Shown here piece by piece: positions 1 through 7,190 of a DNA stretch of 16,572 nucleotides; position 1 is the stretch's first letter, and each line of letters starts with the position of its first letter. The position numbers and the translations under genes were made by a program. Source of the stretch: an uncultured Bacteroidaceae bacterium. GTDB taxonomy: Bacteria > Bacteroidota > Bacteroidia > Bacteroidales > Bacteroidaceae. The notes below the pieces were generated by a model. It ran no database searches. It was given only the letters and a program-made list of their open reading frames with translations, and had not been told where the DNA came from. The stretch lies in contig CAJGCU010000056.1 of assembly GCA_904501945.1 (NCBI GenBank), forward strand, positions 1 to 16,572. The letters run 5' to 3'.

Positions 1-93
1 AACATTAACAGCATCAGTGTCTTCTGCGTACATCGACACAGAAGACACCGATATGCTTATCAATAGAAATATCCGTCTTAACAGAGACAACAT
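1..93 (-). CDS. N-terminus of an exported protein (partial, runs off the window)
   Basis: The complement of 93..1 reads as 31 uninterrupted codons from an ATG. The protein starts with MLSLLRRIFLLIS, followed by a Ser/Val-rich hydrophobic stretch and a likely signal peptidase I site after SMYA, before EDTDAVNV. Basic residues, a hydrophobic core and a small-residue cleavage site are all in order. There is no lipobox cysteine, so a periplasmic, outer-membrane or secreted product is more likely than a lipoprotein. The start lies 6 bp after the manC stop, so the two genes are probably co-transcribed. A link to envelope polysaccharide is only a guess from that position, since the mature protein is not in the window. 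Confidence 0.6.
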   Translation of the reverse strand, partial: MLSLLRRIFLLISISVSSVSMYAEDTDAVNV

Positions 94-99
94 CAACTT

Positions 100-1173
100 T
101 TATTCTGCTGAAAATTCCTTGATGCGCTGTTCCTCTTCCAGTTTGCAAATCAGAAGAGTGTTATCTTTTTCCGCTACAATATAACCATCCAGACCTTGCA
201 CCACCACCCGTTTTTCTTCTGTAGTGTGAATCACGCAATTGCGAGTTTCGTACAGTCGGACTTTGTCGCCAATCACATTGTTCCCCTGTGAATCTCTTGG
301 CGCGATAGTATGGAGAGACCCCCATGTACCCACATCGCTCCAGCCGAAATCTGCAGGGAACACGAAAATCTCATCAGCCCTTTCCATCACGGCATAGTCG
401 ATAGAGATGCTTTCGCAAAGCGGAAACTTGATGTCTATCATCGCCTGTTCCTGATTGGTGCCGTACACAGGAAGAAGATCCTCAAAAATTCTTGAGATAT
501 CAGGTTCGTAAATGCGGAGAGCATTCACGATTGTATTCACATTCCAAATGAAAATGCCTGAGTTCCAGAAATAATCTTTGCTCTGCAGATACTTCACAGC
601 CGTAGCATAATCAGGCTTTTCCTTAAACGCATCAACACGGAAGATTTCCCTGTTAGACAACGAAGGCTCCTGAAGGTCAGCCTGAATGTACCCATATCCC
701 GTCTCTGGACGAGTAGGATTCATACCCAGCGTCACGATGGCATCAGTCTCCGAAGTAAACTTCAGTGCAGACGTGATGACACGCTGAAATTCAACAACAT
801 CCGTCACCAGATGGTCAGCAGGAGTAATGACCAGATTAGCCTTTGGATTCTTCGCCTTGATGCGCCAGCTGACATAAGCAATGCAAGGCGCCGTATTACG
901 TCTGCATGGTTCCAGCAGGATGTTACCCTTAGGAATATCCGGCAATTGCTCTGCAACAATCTCGGCATATTGCTTCGATGTAACCACCCACACATTTTCA
1001 GGCGCAATCACCCCCTTGAAACGGTCATAAGTCATCTGGATGAAAGTCCGTCCAGTACCAAACACGTCGATAAACTGCTTTGGACACTCAGTCGTGCTCA
1101 TCGGCCAGAATCGGCTGCCAACACCACCTGCCATAATGACCAGGTTATTATTCAAATTCAAATCAATGCTCAT
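100..1173 (-). CDS. manC: mannose-1-phosphate guanylyltransferase
   Basis: Predicted to make GDP-mannose from mannose-1-phosphate and GTP in the cytoplasm, supplying surface polysaccharide and glycan synthesis. The nucleotidyltransferase signature GGVGSRFWP is at residues 16-24 and PKQF at 31-34. LEPCRRNTAPCIAY and the C-terminal FPADFGWSDVGTWGSLH block are also typical of the GDP-mannose pyrophosphorylase family. At 357 aa it is the short, monofunctional form, without the C-terminal cupin-type isomerase domain of bifunctional ManC/AlgA. The ATG at 1171-1173 follows an A/T-rich leader with no Shine-Dalgarno sequence. An exported-protein gene starts 6 bp downstream. The divergent neighbour is a sugar-kinase-like gene. 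Confidence 0.93.
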   Translation of the reverse strand: MSIDLNLNNNLVIMAGGVGSRFWPMSTTECPKQFIDVFGTGRTFIQMTYDRFKGVIAPENVWVVTSKQYAEIVAEQLPDIPKGNILLEPCRRNTAPCIAYVSWRIKAKNPKANLVITPADHLVTDVVEFQRVITSALKFTSETDAIVTLGMNPTRPETGYGYIQADLQEPSLSNREIFRVDAFKEKPDYATAVKYLQSKDYFWNSGIFIWNVNTIVNALRIYEPDISRIFEDLLPVYGTNQEQAMIDIKFPLCESISIDYAVMERADEIFVFPADFGWSDVGTWGSLHTIAPRDSQGNNVIGDKVRLYETRNCVIHTTEEKRVVVQGLDGYIVAEKDNTLLICKLEEEQRIKEFSAE

Positions 1174-1221
1174 AAAAGAACTTCAAAAGTAAGTTTTTAT
1201 ATAAATAGATGTATGATGTTG

Positions 1222-1229
1222 CAAAATTA
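1222..1229 (-). promoter_or_regulatory. candidate -7 element for manC
   Basis: On the minus strand this reads TAATTTTG, which fits the Bacteroidetes -7 consensus TAnnTTTG, about 50 bp before the manC ATG. No TTTG is found at the expected -33 distance, so this rests on one box only. A second match, TACTTTTG at 1184-1191, lies very close to the start codon. Confidence 0.35.
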
Positions 1230-1304
1230 ACGCTTTTTCTCATATTCACCACTGTTTTTTGTGAAAATCAATTAAAAAGTAACAATTATGAAATGCCAAA
1301 AATA

Positions 1305-1312
1305 TAATTTTG
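1305..1312 (+). promoter_or_regulatory. candidate -7 element for the BadF/NagK-like gene
   Basis: TAATTTTG matches the Bacteroidetes -7 consensus TAnnTTTG and sits 20 bp before the ATG at 1333, implying a very short leader. No clear TTTG -33 box lies about 19 bp upstream. Confidence 0.35.
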
Positions 1313-1332
1313 TAAAAAATTAACAGCAGAAC

Positions 1333-2196
1333 ATGACACTAATAGCAGACAGCGGCTCAACAAAAACAGCATGGTGCCTCATTGGAGACGGGCATCACAC
1401 CTTCCATACACAAGGCATCAACCCCTTTCAGCAAACAGAAGACGAAATCTGCGACATACTGAAAAAGGAGCTGCTCCCCCAACTCTCGTCCGTCGTCCGT
1501 CGTCCATCGTCTGTTGTCTGTTGTCCATTGTCCGTTGTCCACTTCTACGGCGCTGGCTGCACCAAAGAGAAATCTCCCATCGTTGCCCATGCGCTCCAGC
1601 AAGTCGTCAGTCCCCATGCCGCCATCCATGTCGAAAGCGACATGCTTGGCGCTGCACGAGGCCTGTGCCAGCACCAGAAAGGCATCGTCTGCATTCTGGG
1701 CACAGGCAGCAACTCCTGCTATTACGACGGCACCACACTCCACGCAGGCAACCCCGCTCTGGGCTACATTCTAGGCGACGAAGGCAGCGGAGCCTACATC
1801 GGCAAACGCCTGGCGGGTGACATCCTGAAAAAGCAGCTGCCCGAGCGCGTAATACAGCAGTTCTTCGACGAAACAGGCGAAAGCCAGGAAAGCATCATTC
1901 AGAAAGTGTACAGAGAACCACTCCCCAACCGCTTTCTGGCAAGCCTCTCCCCCTTCTGTGCCCGCCATAGAGAAGAAGCAGCCATCCACGACCTTCTCTT
2001 CGACTGCTTCAGCCAATTCTTCCAGCGAAACATCGCCTGCGTCAACTGGCCCACAGAAGAAGATACCGTCCATTTTGTCGGCAGCATTGCCCATCACTAC
2101 CAAGAAGAAATTCGGGAAGCCGCCCATCAATACGGCTACAAAGTCGGGAACATCCTTCAAGCTCCTCTCGAAGGACTCATCACCTTCCATCAATAA
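1333..2196 (+). CDS. BadF/BadG/BcrA/BcrD-type kinase, N-acetylglucosamine kinase-like
   Basis: An ASKHA-fold ATPase, probably a cytoplasmic amino-sugar kinase of the NagK-like branch. The phosphate-1 motif DSGSTKT is at residues 6-12, FYGAGC at 71-76, ESDMLGAARG at 101-110, the phosphate-2 motif GTGSNS at 123-128 and GDEGSGAYIG at 148-157. A VGSIA adenosine-type motif lies near the C-terminus. The length (287 aa) is normal for the family. Residues 52-69 are unusual: they are encoded by a 7-bp tandem repeat and give a 7-residue pattern (SSVVRRP, SSVVCCP, LSVVHF) between the first helix region and FYGAGC. The gene is visibly more GC-rich than the region to its right. The exact substrate cannot be read from the sequence. 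Confidence 0.82.
   Translation: MTLIADSGSTKTAWCLIGDGHHTFHTQGINPFQQTEDEICDILKKELLPQLSSVVRRPSSVVCCPLSVVHFYGAGCTKEKSPIVAHALQQVVSPHAAIHVESDMLGAARGLCQHQKGIVCILGTGSNSCYYDGTTLHAGNPALGYILGDEGSGAYIGKRLAGDILKKQLPERVIQQFFDETGESQESIIQKVYREPLPNRFLASLSPFCARHREEAAIHDLLFDCFSQFFQRNIACVNWPTEEDTVHFVGSIAHHYQEEIREAAHQYGYKVGNILQAPLEGLITFHQ
1488..1543 (+). repeat. 7-bp tandem repeat (8 units) inside a coding region
   Basis: Eight consecutive heptamers: GTCCGTC, GTCCGTC, GTCCATC, GTCTGTT, GTCTGTT, GTCCATT, GTCCGTT, GTCCACT. Seven is not a multiple of three, so three units (21 bp) give a 7-residue protein period. Gain or loss of one unit would shift the frame of the kinase gene. Confidence 0.9.
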
Positions 2197-2257
2197 ACCT
2201 CGAAGACACACACAAAAGGAGTCATGCCCCACAGCGGAGACGGCTCCCCTTGCCCTC

Positions 2258-2290
2258 GTCCATCCCAATTATCAATTGTCCTTCGTCCTC
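2258..2290 (+). repeat. short imperfect heptamer block of the same type
   Basis: About 60 bp after the kinase stop lie GTCCATC, CCAATTA, TCAATT, GTCCTTC and GTCCTC in a row. These resemble the repeat inside the gene but are degenerate, with one 6-bp unit. Similar GTCCATT/GTCAATT strings are, as I recall, dispersed in Prevotella intergenic DNA. Confidence 0.5.
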
Positions 2291-2366
2291 TTTTGAGTCA
2301 TAGAGTGACGTCAGAAAAGCACATTGCCCGAATTAGTTCCCTACTTGATAAATTCGGCAGCACAAG

Positions 2367-3032
2367 TCAATCCATATAGCCTTAGTCTTCCTTACCTAAC
2401 ACTTCCAATCATTTATTTGTCTGTTTGGCCACAGCAAGTACCTCATCTGCAAGTTCTTTGGCATACCCCTCTCCTAGCCTTTTATCAAAAGGCTCATATA
2501 TGCGTCAAGACTCTTAATGGTCTTCTCCACCATTGCATAGTCAATCAATCGCTTGTCAAGCTGCTCATCGTCTTTGTCGTGAAAAAAGGTCTCACTGATG
2601 AGGTAGCGGGTAACCTCCTACCAGTCAGGGTAACACTCCGAGGCAAACTGCACTCATTCGCCGGGAAACTCGCTTGCTCCATTTCAGGCTCTGTCATCGA
2701 CCAGGCAATCACAATTGACAAGATGCTTGAATGTGTCAGGACAACACGCTTTTTGAACAGGTTGCCGAAGTACAGGGTTATCAAATTGATTTTGTCGTTC
2801 CATGCCGACGGGGTCTTCCAAGGGACCGCAGAAAGGAATACACATCGTAGTACTTTTTAATTCATGCAAGCTTCTATAGCCCCCGGCATAGGAACCATTA
2901 GGGAGAAGATGCCAGGCACCTCGTCGAGGCGACCTTCATGCTCCTTTTTCATGTCGTCATTCAGTTTGTCTATTTCTGATTGGAAGTTGACAAGCACACC
3001 ATCCATATCAAAAAACAATCTTTCTTTTCCAT
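2367..3032 (-). pseudogene. decayed copy of the 5'(3')-nucleotidase gene
   Basis: Along its whole length this matches the intact nucleotidase gene at 6519-7190 in the same orientation. The DMDGVLVNF block is at about 3000, followed by VPGIFSL, the FKKRVVLTH block and the C-terminal VLG...D tail ending at the TGA at 2367-2369. It is broken in several ways. The aligned ATG (3030-3032) is out of frame with the DMDGV motif. A one-base deletion around 2865 gives ATG AAT TAA where the intact gene has VHELSK. The TGG GAG of DWEEV is TGG TAG (stop at 2618-2620), and another stop lies close to the C-terminus. Only short ORFs remain. It looks like an old duplication that lost function while the other copy was kept. 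Confidence 0.85.
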
Positions 3033-3126
3033 CTTTATTTTTTTCTTAGTCATATTTAATATCGTAACGACGTAAGAAAAATTCAACGGTTGAGGTACTT
3101 TTTTATATTTTTTCCTAACCAACCTT

Positions 3127-3819
3127 TCAGACCTCCAGTATCTTCCTGATAAACCTAGCTACACAATCCGGAGCTTCGGGCGAGAAGGAGTTTTCAGCAG
3201 GCAGGACAACTGCAGAACCGAAGTGCTCGACATAGTCCTTGTATGCCGGTTTATCGATTTCGGAAGTGAAAAATAAGGTGAGTGTATTCTCGATTCCCTG
3301 CCTGTAGATCTCGTCCTCTATTTGGCGGTATTCCGTCATCATTTGGCGTGTGAGGGTAAGAAATTCCTGTTTGCCAAGGTTGGATAACTCTATGCGCGTT
3401 TTGAACTGTTTTTGGGGTAACATATTGGCAATCATATTGCTTGTGCTAAAATAGGGGCTTATAAGCACCTTCCTTATCGTGCCTATCTCCTGGGCATGTA
3501 TGGCATCAATGGAAATGCCAAAGCCACTGTCCGTCTCCCCTGTTCTGAAACATGCAATGGTGGCCGCCGCGCCGTATGCCACAATCAGGTCTGGTCTCAG
3601 GCCTTCGTCCATGCACAGATGCGCAACATAGCTTACAGCGTTGCGTGGTCCTTTTGGAAGAGGAGTGTGCATACAATAGAACTCTTGCTTCAGGCTTTCC
3701 ACAATGGGAGAAAGCAACGTGTTCTGGGTGCCCATAAAGAGGTCGCCAAGGAAGAGGATGTGCTTTCTCTCGTCTCTTTCCCTCTTTAATTTAATGATGT
3801 CAGTAAGTGGAAGTCTCAT
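3127..3819 (-). CDS. small alpha/beta-hydrolase-like protein, probably catalytically altered
   Basis: A 230-aa protein without signal peptide or membrane segment. HILFLGDLFMG at residues 20-30 looks like a first beta strand plus oxyanion-type loop. PDLIVAYGAAATIACF at 76-91 sits where alpha/beta hydrolases carry the GxSxG elbow, but reads G-A-A-A and has no serine. The C-terminal AENSFSPEAP lies where such enzymes carry the catalytic histidine. The gene-tail remnant just upstream has KGHHFSEEGA at the matching place, so the histidine appears lost here. The fold call is my inference from this pattern; the family is not firmly recognised. The ORF is intact, in a zone where several neighbours are decayed. 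The ATG at 3817-3819 follows an A/T-rich leader. Confidence 0.6.
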   Translation of the reverse strand: MRLPLTDIIKLKRERDERKHILFLGDLFMGTQNTLLSPIVESLKQEFYCMHTPLPKGPRNAVSYVAHLCMDEGLRPDLIVAYGAAATIACFRTGETDSGFGISIDAIHAQEIGTIRKVLISPYFSTSNMIANMLPQKQFKTRIELSNLGKQEFLTLTRQMMTEYRQIEDEIYRQGIENTLTLFFTSEIDKPAYKDYVEHFGSAVVLPAENSFSPEAPDCVARFIRKILEV

Positions 3820-3864
3820 AAATCGTCTATATAAATTGTAGGTTATTGCTTGGTCTGTTTCTGG

Positions 3865-3957
3865 TTACAAGCGCTTCTGCGCGTCAATGAACTTATAATT
3901 CTTGTCTATCCAACCGACAATCTCCCTTGCCCCCTCCTCCGAGAAATGATGGCCTTT
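3865..3957 (-). pseudogene. C-terminal remnant of an alpha/beta-hydrolase-like gene
   Basis: Minus-strand codons read KGHHFSEEGAREIVGWIDKN and continue for ten more residues to a TAA at 3865-3867. The Gly-His-His-Phe followed by an amphipathic helix is typical of the last helix of dienelactone-hydrolase-like enzymes. It resembles the C-terminus of the adjacent 230-aa protein (SFSPEAPDCVARFIRK). The frame is not continued upstream by anything sensible, so only the tail of a former paralogue seems left. Confidence 0.4.
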
Positions 3958-4010
3958 GCAAAGTCCGCCTGCGCATAAGTAAAGGAACCGCCGTGCAGTC
4001 CTAGGGTGCA

Positions 4011-4439
4011 AGGCGCTTGAGCATGGCGCAGGTGCTTCCCTGGGATGCGCAATGCTTTGTTGGCATTACGGAAAAAGACCTTGAGAACCAGGTCATAATA
4101 TTCGCCAAGTTCCTTCTCACGCTTGTTCTCATCCATTGCTTCCATAAGTCCCGAACCGATGAGAGCGGTAGGAAGCGCAAAGATGGCTATGCCCAATACA
4201 CCCACTAGGTACCAATGGCTTGCCCCAATATTGTTACAGGAGGATATACTATGTCGGCGAGGCTTCCACATACTTCACGAAGATTCACGCCAAGGCATCC
4301 CCAAAGGTTTAGTCGGCATTACCGAATGTTCGGCAAAAAAGAGCGCAATGGAAAAGAGCACCATTACCAATGCCAGCACTATTCCCGACACCCATATCTG
4401 GTGACAGGTGGAACGGAAAGCCTTTGCAAACAGGTAGAG
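4011..4439 (-). pseudogene. truncated, broken voltage-gated (K+ type) ion channel gene
   Basis: One minus-strand frame (about 4439-4290) gives LYLFAKAFRS, then a hydrophobic helix SGIVLALVMVLFSIALFFAE, like the S4-S5 linker and S5 of bacterial voltage-gated channels. It ends at a stop. Another frame gives VGVLGIAIFALPTALIGSGL followed by MEAMDENKREKE, the typical S6 helix and exit. Between them the pore helix and selectivity filter (TVGYGD in K+ channels) are scrambled. The minus strand there reads an in-frame TAG after GQAIGT-like codons. S1-S4 are absent, and the LRR gene begins about 85 bp further on. Edges are approximate. Confidence 0.6.
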
Positions 4440-4523
4440 TCCTTACATCAGGCACATTTCAAAGTGTCTCAGAACCGACGTCTGTTTATTCTGCATAAAT
4501 ATTGGGATTGCTGACAATTCGTT

Positions 4524-6134
4524 TTAGGGTAATATAATTGAATGAACCTGATTGGGAGCATGCTTCTCGCAATAACATTCGTAACAGAAATTTCCATAAG
4601 CCGCCATCACCTCATAAGCATTGGTTATATCCTGTTTAGGGAACGTGTTGGCAATAATCGCTCGCATTGGCTTTTTATCCTTATAGGAAAGTTCTATAAC
4701 TGTACAAGAAAAAGACTGTTGTGTTCGTTGTCCCTTTTTATTCGTATAAGAAATTTGCACTACTCTCTTTTCTGGATCTCCCAAACGACCAGCACGCCCA
4801 CGTTTCAAACCATCCACGAATGTAACTTTTCCATTCGTCTGACTGTATGCTTTGAAAACTTCCTCAAATATTGCGGAGCAGAATATAACATACTTTCTAT
4901 CTGCCGAAAAAATCTCTTCAAGAAGCAAGTCCACGTAAGGGAACACCTTATGAATCAGACAAGAGTTGAACTTATCGAACGTGCTTGATGCGTAGGGGAT
5001 AAGTTCGAGTTGCTGCTTGTCGTCCAGCACTCTCTCCTTGGCTGCAAGCTTCTCCTCAGGAGTGCTATTCGTACACAAACCTCCAGGAAGGTTTATCACT
5101 GTATTTGGCCAATCACGCAAGAAGAAAGCCTGCTTCAAATCAAAAGCATCTTGTCTTTTTTTATCCCAATCGCCATAATGAGCATTAAATTCATTGTAAG
5201 CATTAATATCCAGCAAATCCTTCATGCCACGCTTGCAAAGGTCACGTTTGAGGTTTGCATTGGCTTTGGCCACGTCCTCTCCTGGATTCAGCATTACCAT
5301 CACCGTTTTTGCTCCACGCTTGCCTCCACCATAACTTGGGATTGCTTTTGTGGCAAATGAGGTCTGCCCTGGTTGTGTTGCAATTATTCCGTTCAGAGCT
5401 TTTGTTCCTTGTATTTCACCAATACCGTTGCCATTATTATAAAGGTCCGTCAAATCTTGTCCAAGCCTTACATCAATGGTGGTTCGATACGGAGGGAGAT
5501 ATGTGGGAGCAGCTTCAACTTTTACTCCCGCAGGAATATTGATGTTAACGCACCCCTCAAATGCATAACGCCCGATATTGGTTACAGATGGGGGTATGGT
5601 GAGATTTTGAAGATTAGTGCATCCATTGAAGGCGCAGCGTCCAATCTTTTTAAGCGAATTGCCGATGATGGTGACAGTTTGGAGACCTGTACAACCATAG
5701 AATGCGCCATCACCAATTTCTGTTACCGAGCTAGGGATGATAATGTTGACAAGACCTGTACAACCCGCAAATGCACAGCGTCCGATGACTGTTACCTTAT
5801 TGGGTATAATAATACTTGTAAGCCCGCAACAATCCTCAAAGGCTCTTTCTGCTATTTTGCACACCCCTTTATTTTTAGGAGGCGTAGGTATAGTGATACA
5901 AGTAAGACTTGTGCAGCCTGCAAAAGCACCTTCTTTAATTTTAAGTACTTTAGTTGGCATTGTAACGCATTTAAGGTTGGTACAATTAAGAAAGGCGCCA
6001 TCGCCAATCTCGGTTACGCTCTTAGGTATAACTATGCTTGTAAGGCCGGTATAGCCATAGAATGCATTGTAGCCAATCTTTTTCGTTCCTTGCGGAATGA
6101 TAGCAACGCCATTTTTAATTCCAAATTTTGCCAT
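4524..6134 (-). CDS. BspA-type leucine-rich repeat protein with a C-terminal LNPG domain
   Basis: 536 aa. Residues 19-205 form about eight LRR_5 (BspA/TpLRR) units of roughly 23 residues, with the pattern IGxxAFxGCTxLxxIxIPxSV. Residues 210-536 are a separate domain without repeats. It has AKTVMVMLNPGEDV at 275-288, ELIPYASS at 377-384, KYVIFCSAIFEEVF at 414-427 and AIIANTFPKQ at 492-501. A strand ending in NPG, a later PYxS and a late strand before FP recall the uracil-DNA-glycosylase fold, but this is a weak analogy and I do not recognise the family. No signal peptide or sorting domain is present, so unlike surface BspA adhesins it is probably cytoplasmic. It lies 23 bp after the 94-aa gene, likely in the same transcript. 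A fragment of its C-terminal domain recurs inverted at 7424-7528. Confidence 0.8.
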   Translation of the reverse strand: MAKFGIKNGVAIIPQGTKKIGYNAFYGYTGLTSIVIPKSVTEIGDGAFLNCTNLKCVTMPTKVLKIKEGAFAGCTSLTCITIPTPPKNKGVCKIAERAFEDCCGLTSIIIPNKVTVIGRCAFAGCTGLVNIIIPSSVTEIGDGAFYGCTGLQTVTIIGNSLKKIGRCAFNGCTNLQNLTIPPSVTNIGRYAFEGCVNINIPAGVKVEAAPTYLPPYRTTIDVRLGQDLTDLYNNGNGIGEIQGTKALNGIIATQPGQTSFATKAIPSYGGGKRGAKTVMVMLNPGEDVAKANANLKRDLCKRGMKDLLDINAYNEFNAHYGDWDKKRQDAFDLKQAFFLRDWPNTVINLPGGLCTNSTPEEKLAAKERVLDDKQQLELIPYASSTFDKFNSCLIHKVFPYVDLLLEEIFSADRKYVIFCSAIFEEVFKAYSQTNGKVTFVDGLKRGRAGRLGDPEKRVVQISYTNKKGQRTQQSFSCTVIELSYKDKKPMRAIIANTFPKQDITNAYEVMAAYGNFCYECYCEKHAPNQVHSIILP

Positions 6135-6157
6135 AATGTTTATGTTTAAAACTTTTT

Positions 6158-6442
6158 TTATTTGCTGTTAATATCTTCAACGTCAATTCTCATAGCAGAC
6201 AAAATTTCCAGCATGTGGTCCAGCGACTCAGGCGTTCCTCGGAATTTATTATTGTCTCGACCTATCTTGATGAAATGGCGCACGGGGAAGTATTCGATGT
6301 AGAACACCGTCCTGTCGTTGTTCTCTACTTCGTAGTAGGTCCAATACCTGTCGTTACCCCAAGCACCACTCCCGTTCTTGTGAAACAAAAAACCTCTGTC
6401 GCGACAAAATCCTTCTATATCACCTCTGCACGTATCCTCCAT
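6158..6442 (-). CDS. hypothetical protein, 94 aa
   Basis: A small soluble protein rich in aromatic and charged residues. YWTYYEV, VFYIEYFPVRHFIKIGRD and a C-terminal helix SLDHMLEILSAMRID suggest a compact alpha/beta fold. I do not recognise a family. It lies between the nucleotidase gene (76 bp upstream) and the LRR gene (23 bp downstream) on the same strand, which supports a three-gene transcript. The ATG at 6440-6442 is the first in frame. A separate in-frame segment just upstream (ending in LAQHIDQYILES at the TAA 6455-6457) is out of frame with it. Confidence 0.6.
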   Translation of the reverse strand: MEDTCRGDIEGFCRDRGFLFHKNGSGAWGNDRYWTYYEVENNDRTVFYIEYFPVRHFIKIGRDNNKFRGTPESLDHMLEILSAMRIDVEDINSK

Positions 6443-6469
6443 AGTCTTGCCTTGTTACGATTCTAGAAT

Positions 6470-6483
6470 ATATTGATCAATAT
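6470..6483. repeat. 14-bp perfect palindrome between two genes
   Basis: ATATTGATCAATAT is a perfect dyad in the 76-bp spacer between the nucleotidase and the 94-aa gene. It could be a protein-binding site, but an A/T-rich palindrome of this size can arise by chance. Confidence 0.25.
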
Positions 6484-6518
6484 GTTGTGCAAGAATGTCT
6501 CGTATCCGCAGGTCCTTA

Positions 6519-7190
6519 TCAGTCAATGTAATATGCCGATTCGTTTTCCTCGCCCAATACTTTCAACCATTTATTGGTAAGCTTAGACGCAGCGAGTATC
6601 TCGTCAGCAAGTTCTTTGGTGTATTTCTGTTCAACTTTTGCATTAAGGATATCCGTATATGCGTCAAGCATCTTAATGGTCTTCTCCACCATTAGATAGC
6701 TAATCAGTCGCTTGTTCAGTTTCTCATCATCATCGTCGTGAAGCAGGGTCTCGCTGATAAGGTAGCAGGTCACCTCCTCCCAGTCAGGGAAACGCTCTGA
6801 TCCAAACTGCACCCATTCGCCCGGAAACTCGCTTGCTCCATTCTTGGCTCTGTCATCGACCAGATAATCGCCATTGACAAGATGCTTGCAATGTGTCAGT
6901 ACAACACGCTTCTTGAAGAGGTCGCCGAAGTACTGGGTTATCCAATTGATTTTGTCGCTCCATGCCGACGGGTTCTTCCAAGGGGCCGTAGAAAGGATAT
7001 ACACGTCGTAGTACTTGCTTAATTCATGTACAGCTTCTATAGCCCCCGGCATAGGATCCATTAGGGAGAAGATGCCTGGCACCTCGTCGAGGCGACCTTC
7101 ATACTCCTTTTTCACATCGTCACTCAGCTTGTCTATTCCTGATTGGAAGTTGACAAGCACACCATCCATGTCAAAAAACAATTTCTTCAT
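6519..7190 (-). CDS. 5'(3')-deoxyribonucleotidase-like HAD phosphatase
   Basis: 223 aa, HAD superfamily, NT5C-like, predicted to dephosphorylate (deoxy)nucleoside monophosphates in the cytoplasm. Motif I is FDMDGVLVNF (residues 6-15) with the nucleophile and acid/base aspartates. The motif II region is ILSTAPWKNPSAW, the lysine of motif III lies around FKKRVVLTH, and motif IV is YLVDDRAKNG. The cap region EVPGIFSLMDPMPGAIEAV is typical. The NT5C-like core ends near the GEWVQFG block. About 75 further residues form a charged helical C-terminal extension of unknown role, which looks longer than usual. A full-length decayed paralogue lies at 2367-3032. The ATG at 7188-7190 places MKKLFF directly before motif I. 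Confidence 0.85.
   Translation of the reverse strand: MKKLFFDMDGVLVNFQSGIDKLSDDVKKEYEGRLDEVPGIFSLMDPMPGAIEAVHELSKYYDVYILSTAPWKNPSAWSDKINWITQYFGDLFKKRVVLTHCKHLVNGDYLVDDRAKNGASEFPGEWVQFGSERFPDWEEVTCYLISETLLHDDDDEKLNKRLISYLMVEKTIKMLDAYTDILNAKVEQKYTKELADEILAASKLTNKWLKVLGEENESAYYID

Larger units (their letters stand above)
3820..4523. other. 704-bp gap without an intact gene, filled with gene debris
   Basis: No complete reading frame is credible here. The minus strand holds the tail of a hydrolase-like gene (3865-3957) and a truncated ion-channel pseudogene (about 4011-4439). The stretch 4440-4523 before the LRR gene shows nothing recognisable. Confidence 0.6.

Noticed and set aside
14..52. Stem-loop with a 10-bp perfect stem (GTGTCTTCTG / CAGAAGACAC) downstream of manC, a possible terminator.
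   Set aside because: It lies inside the coding start of the next gene (signal peptide frame 93..1) and has no T-run after it, so it is more likely a chance inverted repeat in coding DNA.
2329..2358. Inverted repeat CCGAATT ... AATTCGG as a terminator of the kinase gene.
   Set aside because: Only 7 bp with a long loop and no T-run, about 130 bp after the stop.
2324..2860. 178-codon plus-strand open frame in the nucleotidase pseudogene.
   Set aside because: The other strand aligns throughout with the intact nucleotidase gene, so this is a shadow of the pseudogene.
3079..3110. TCAACGGTTGA followed by T-runs as a terminator of the hydrolase-like gene.
   Set aside because: The dyad has arms of 5 bp with essentially no loop, so it cannot form a useful hairpin.
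5373..6149. 258-codon plus-strand frame with a regular Cys-rich pattern.
   Set aside because: It mirrors the 23-residue LRR periodicity of the minus-strand gene and has no independent support.
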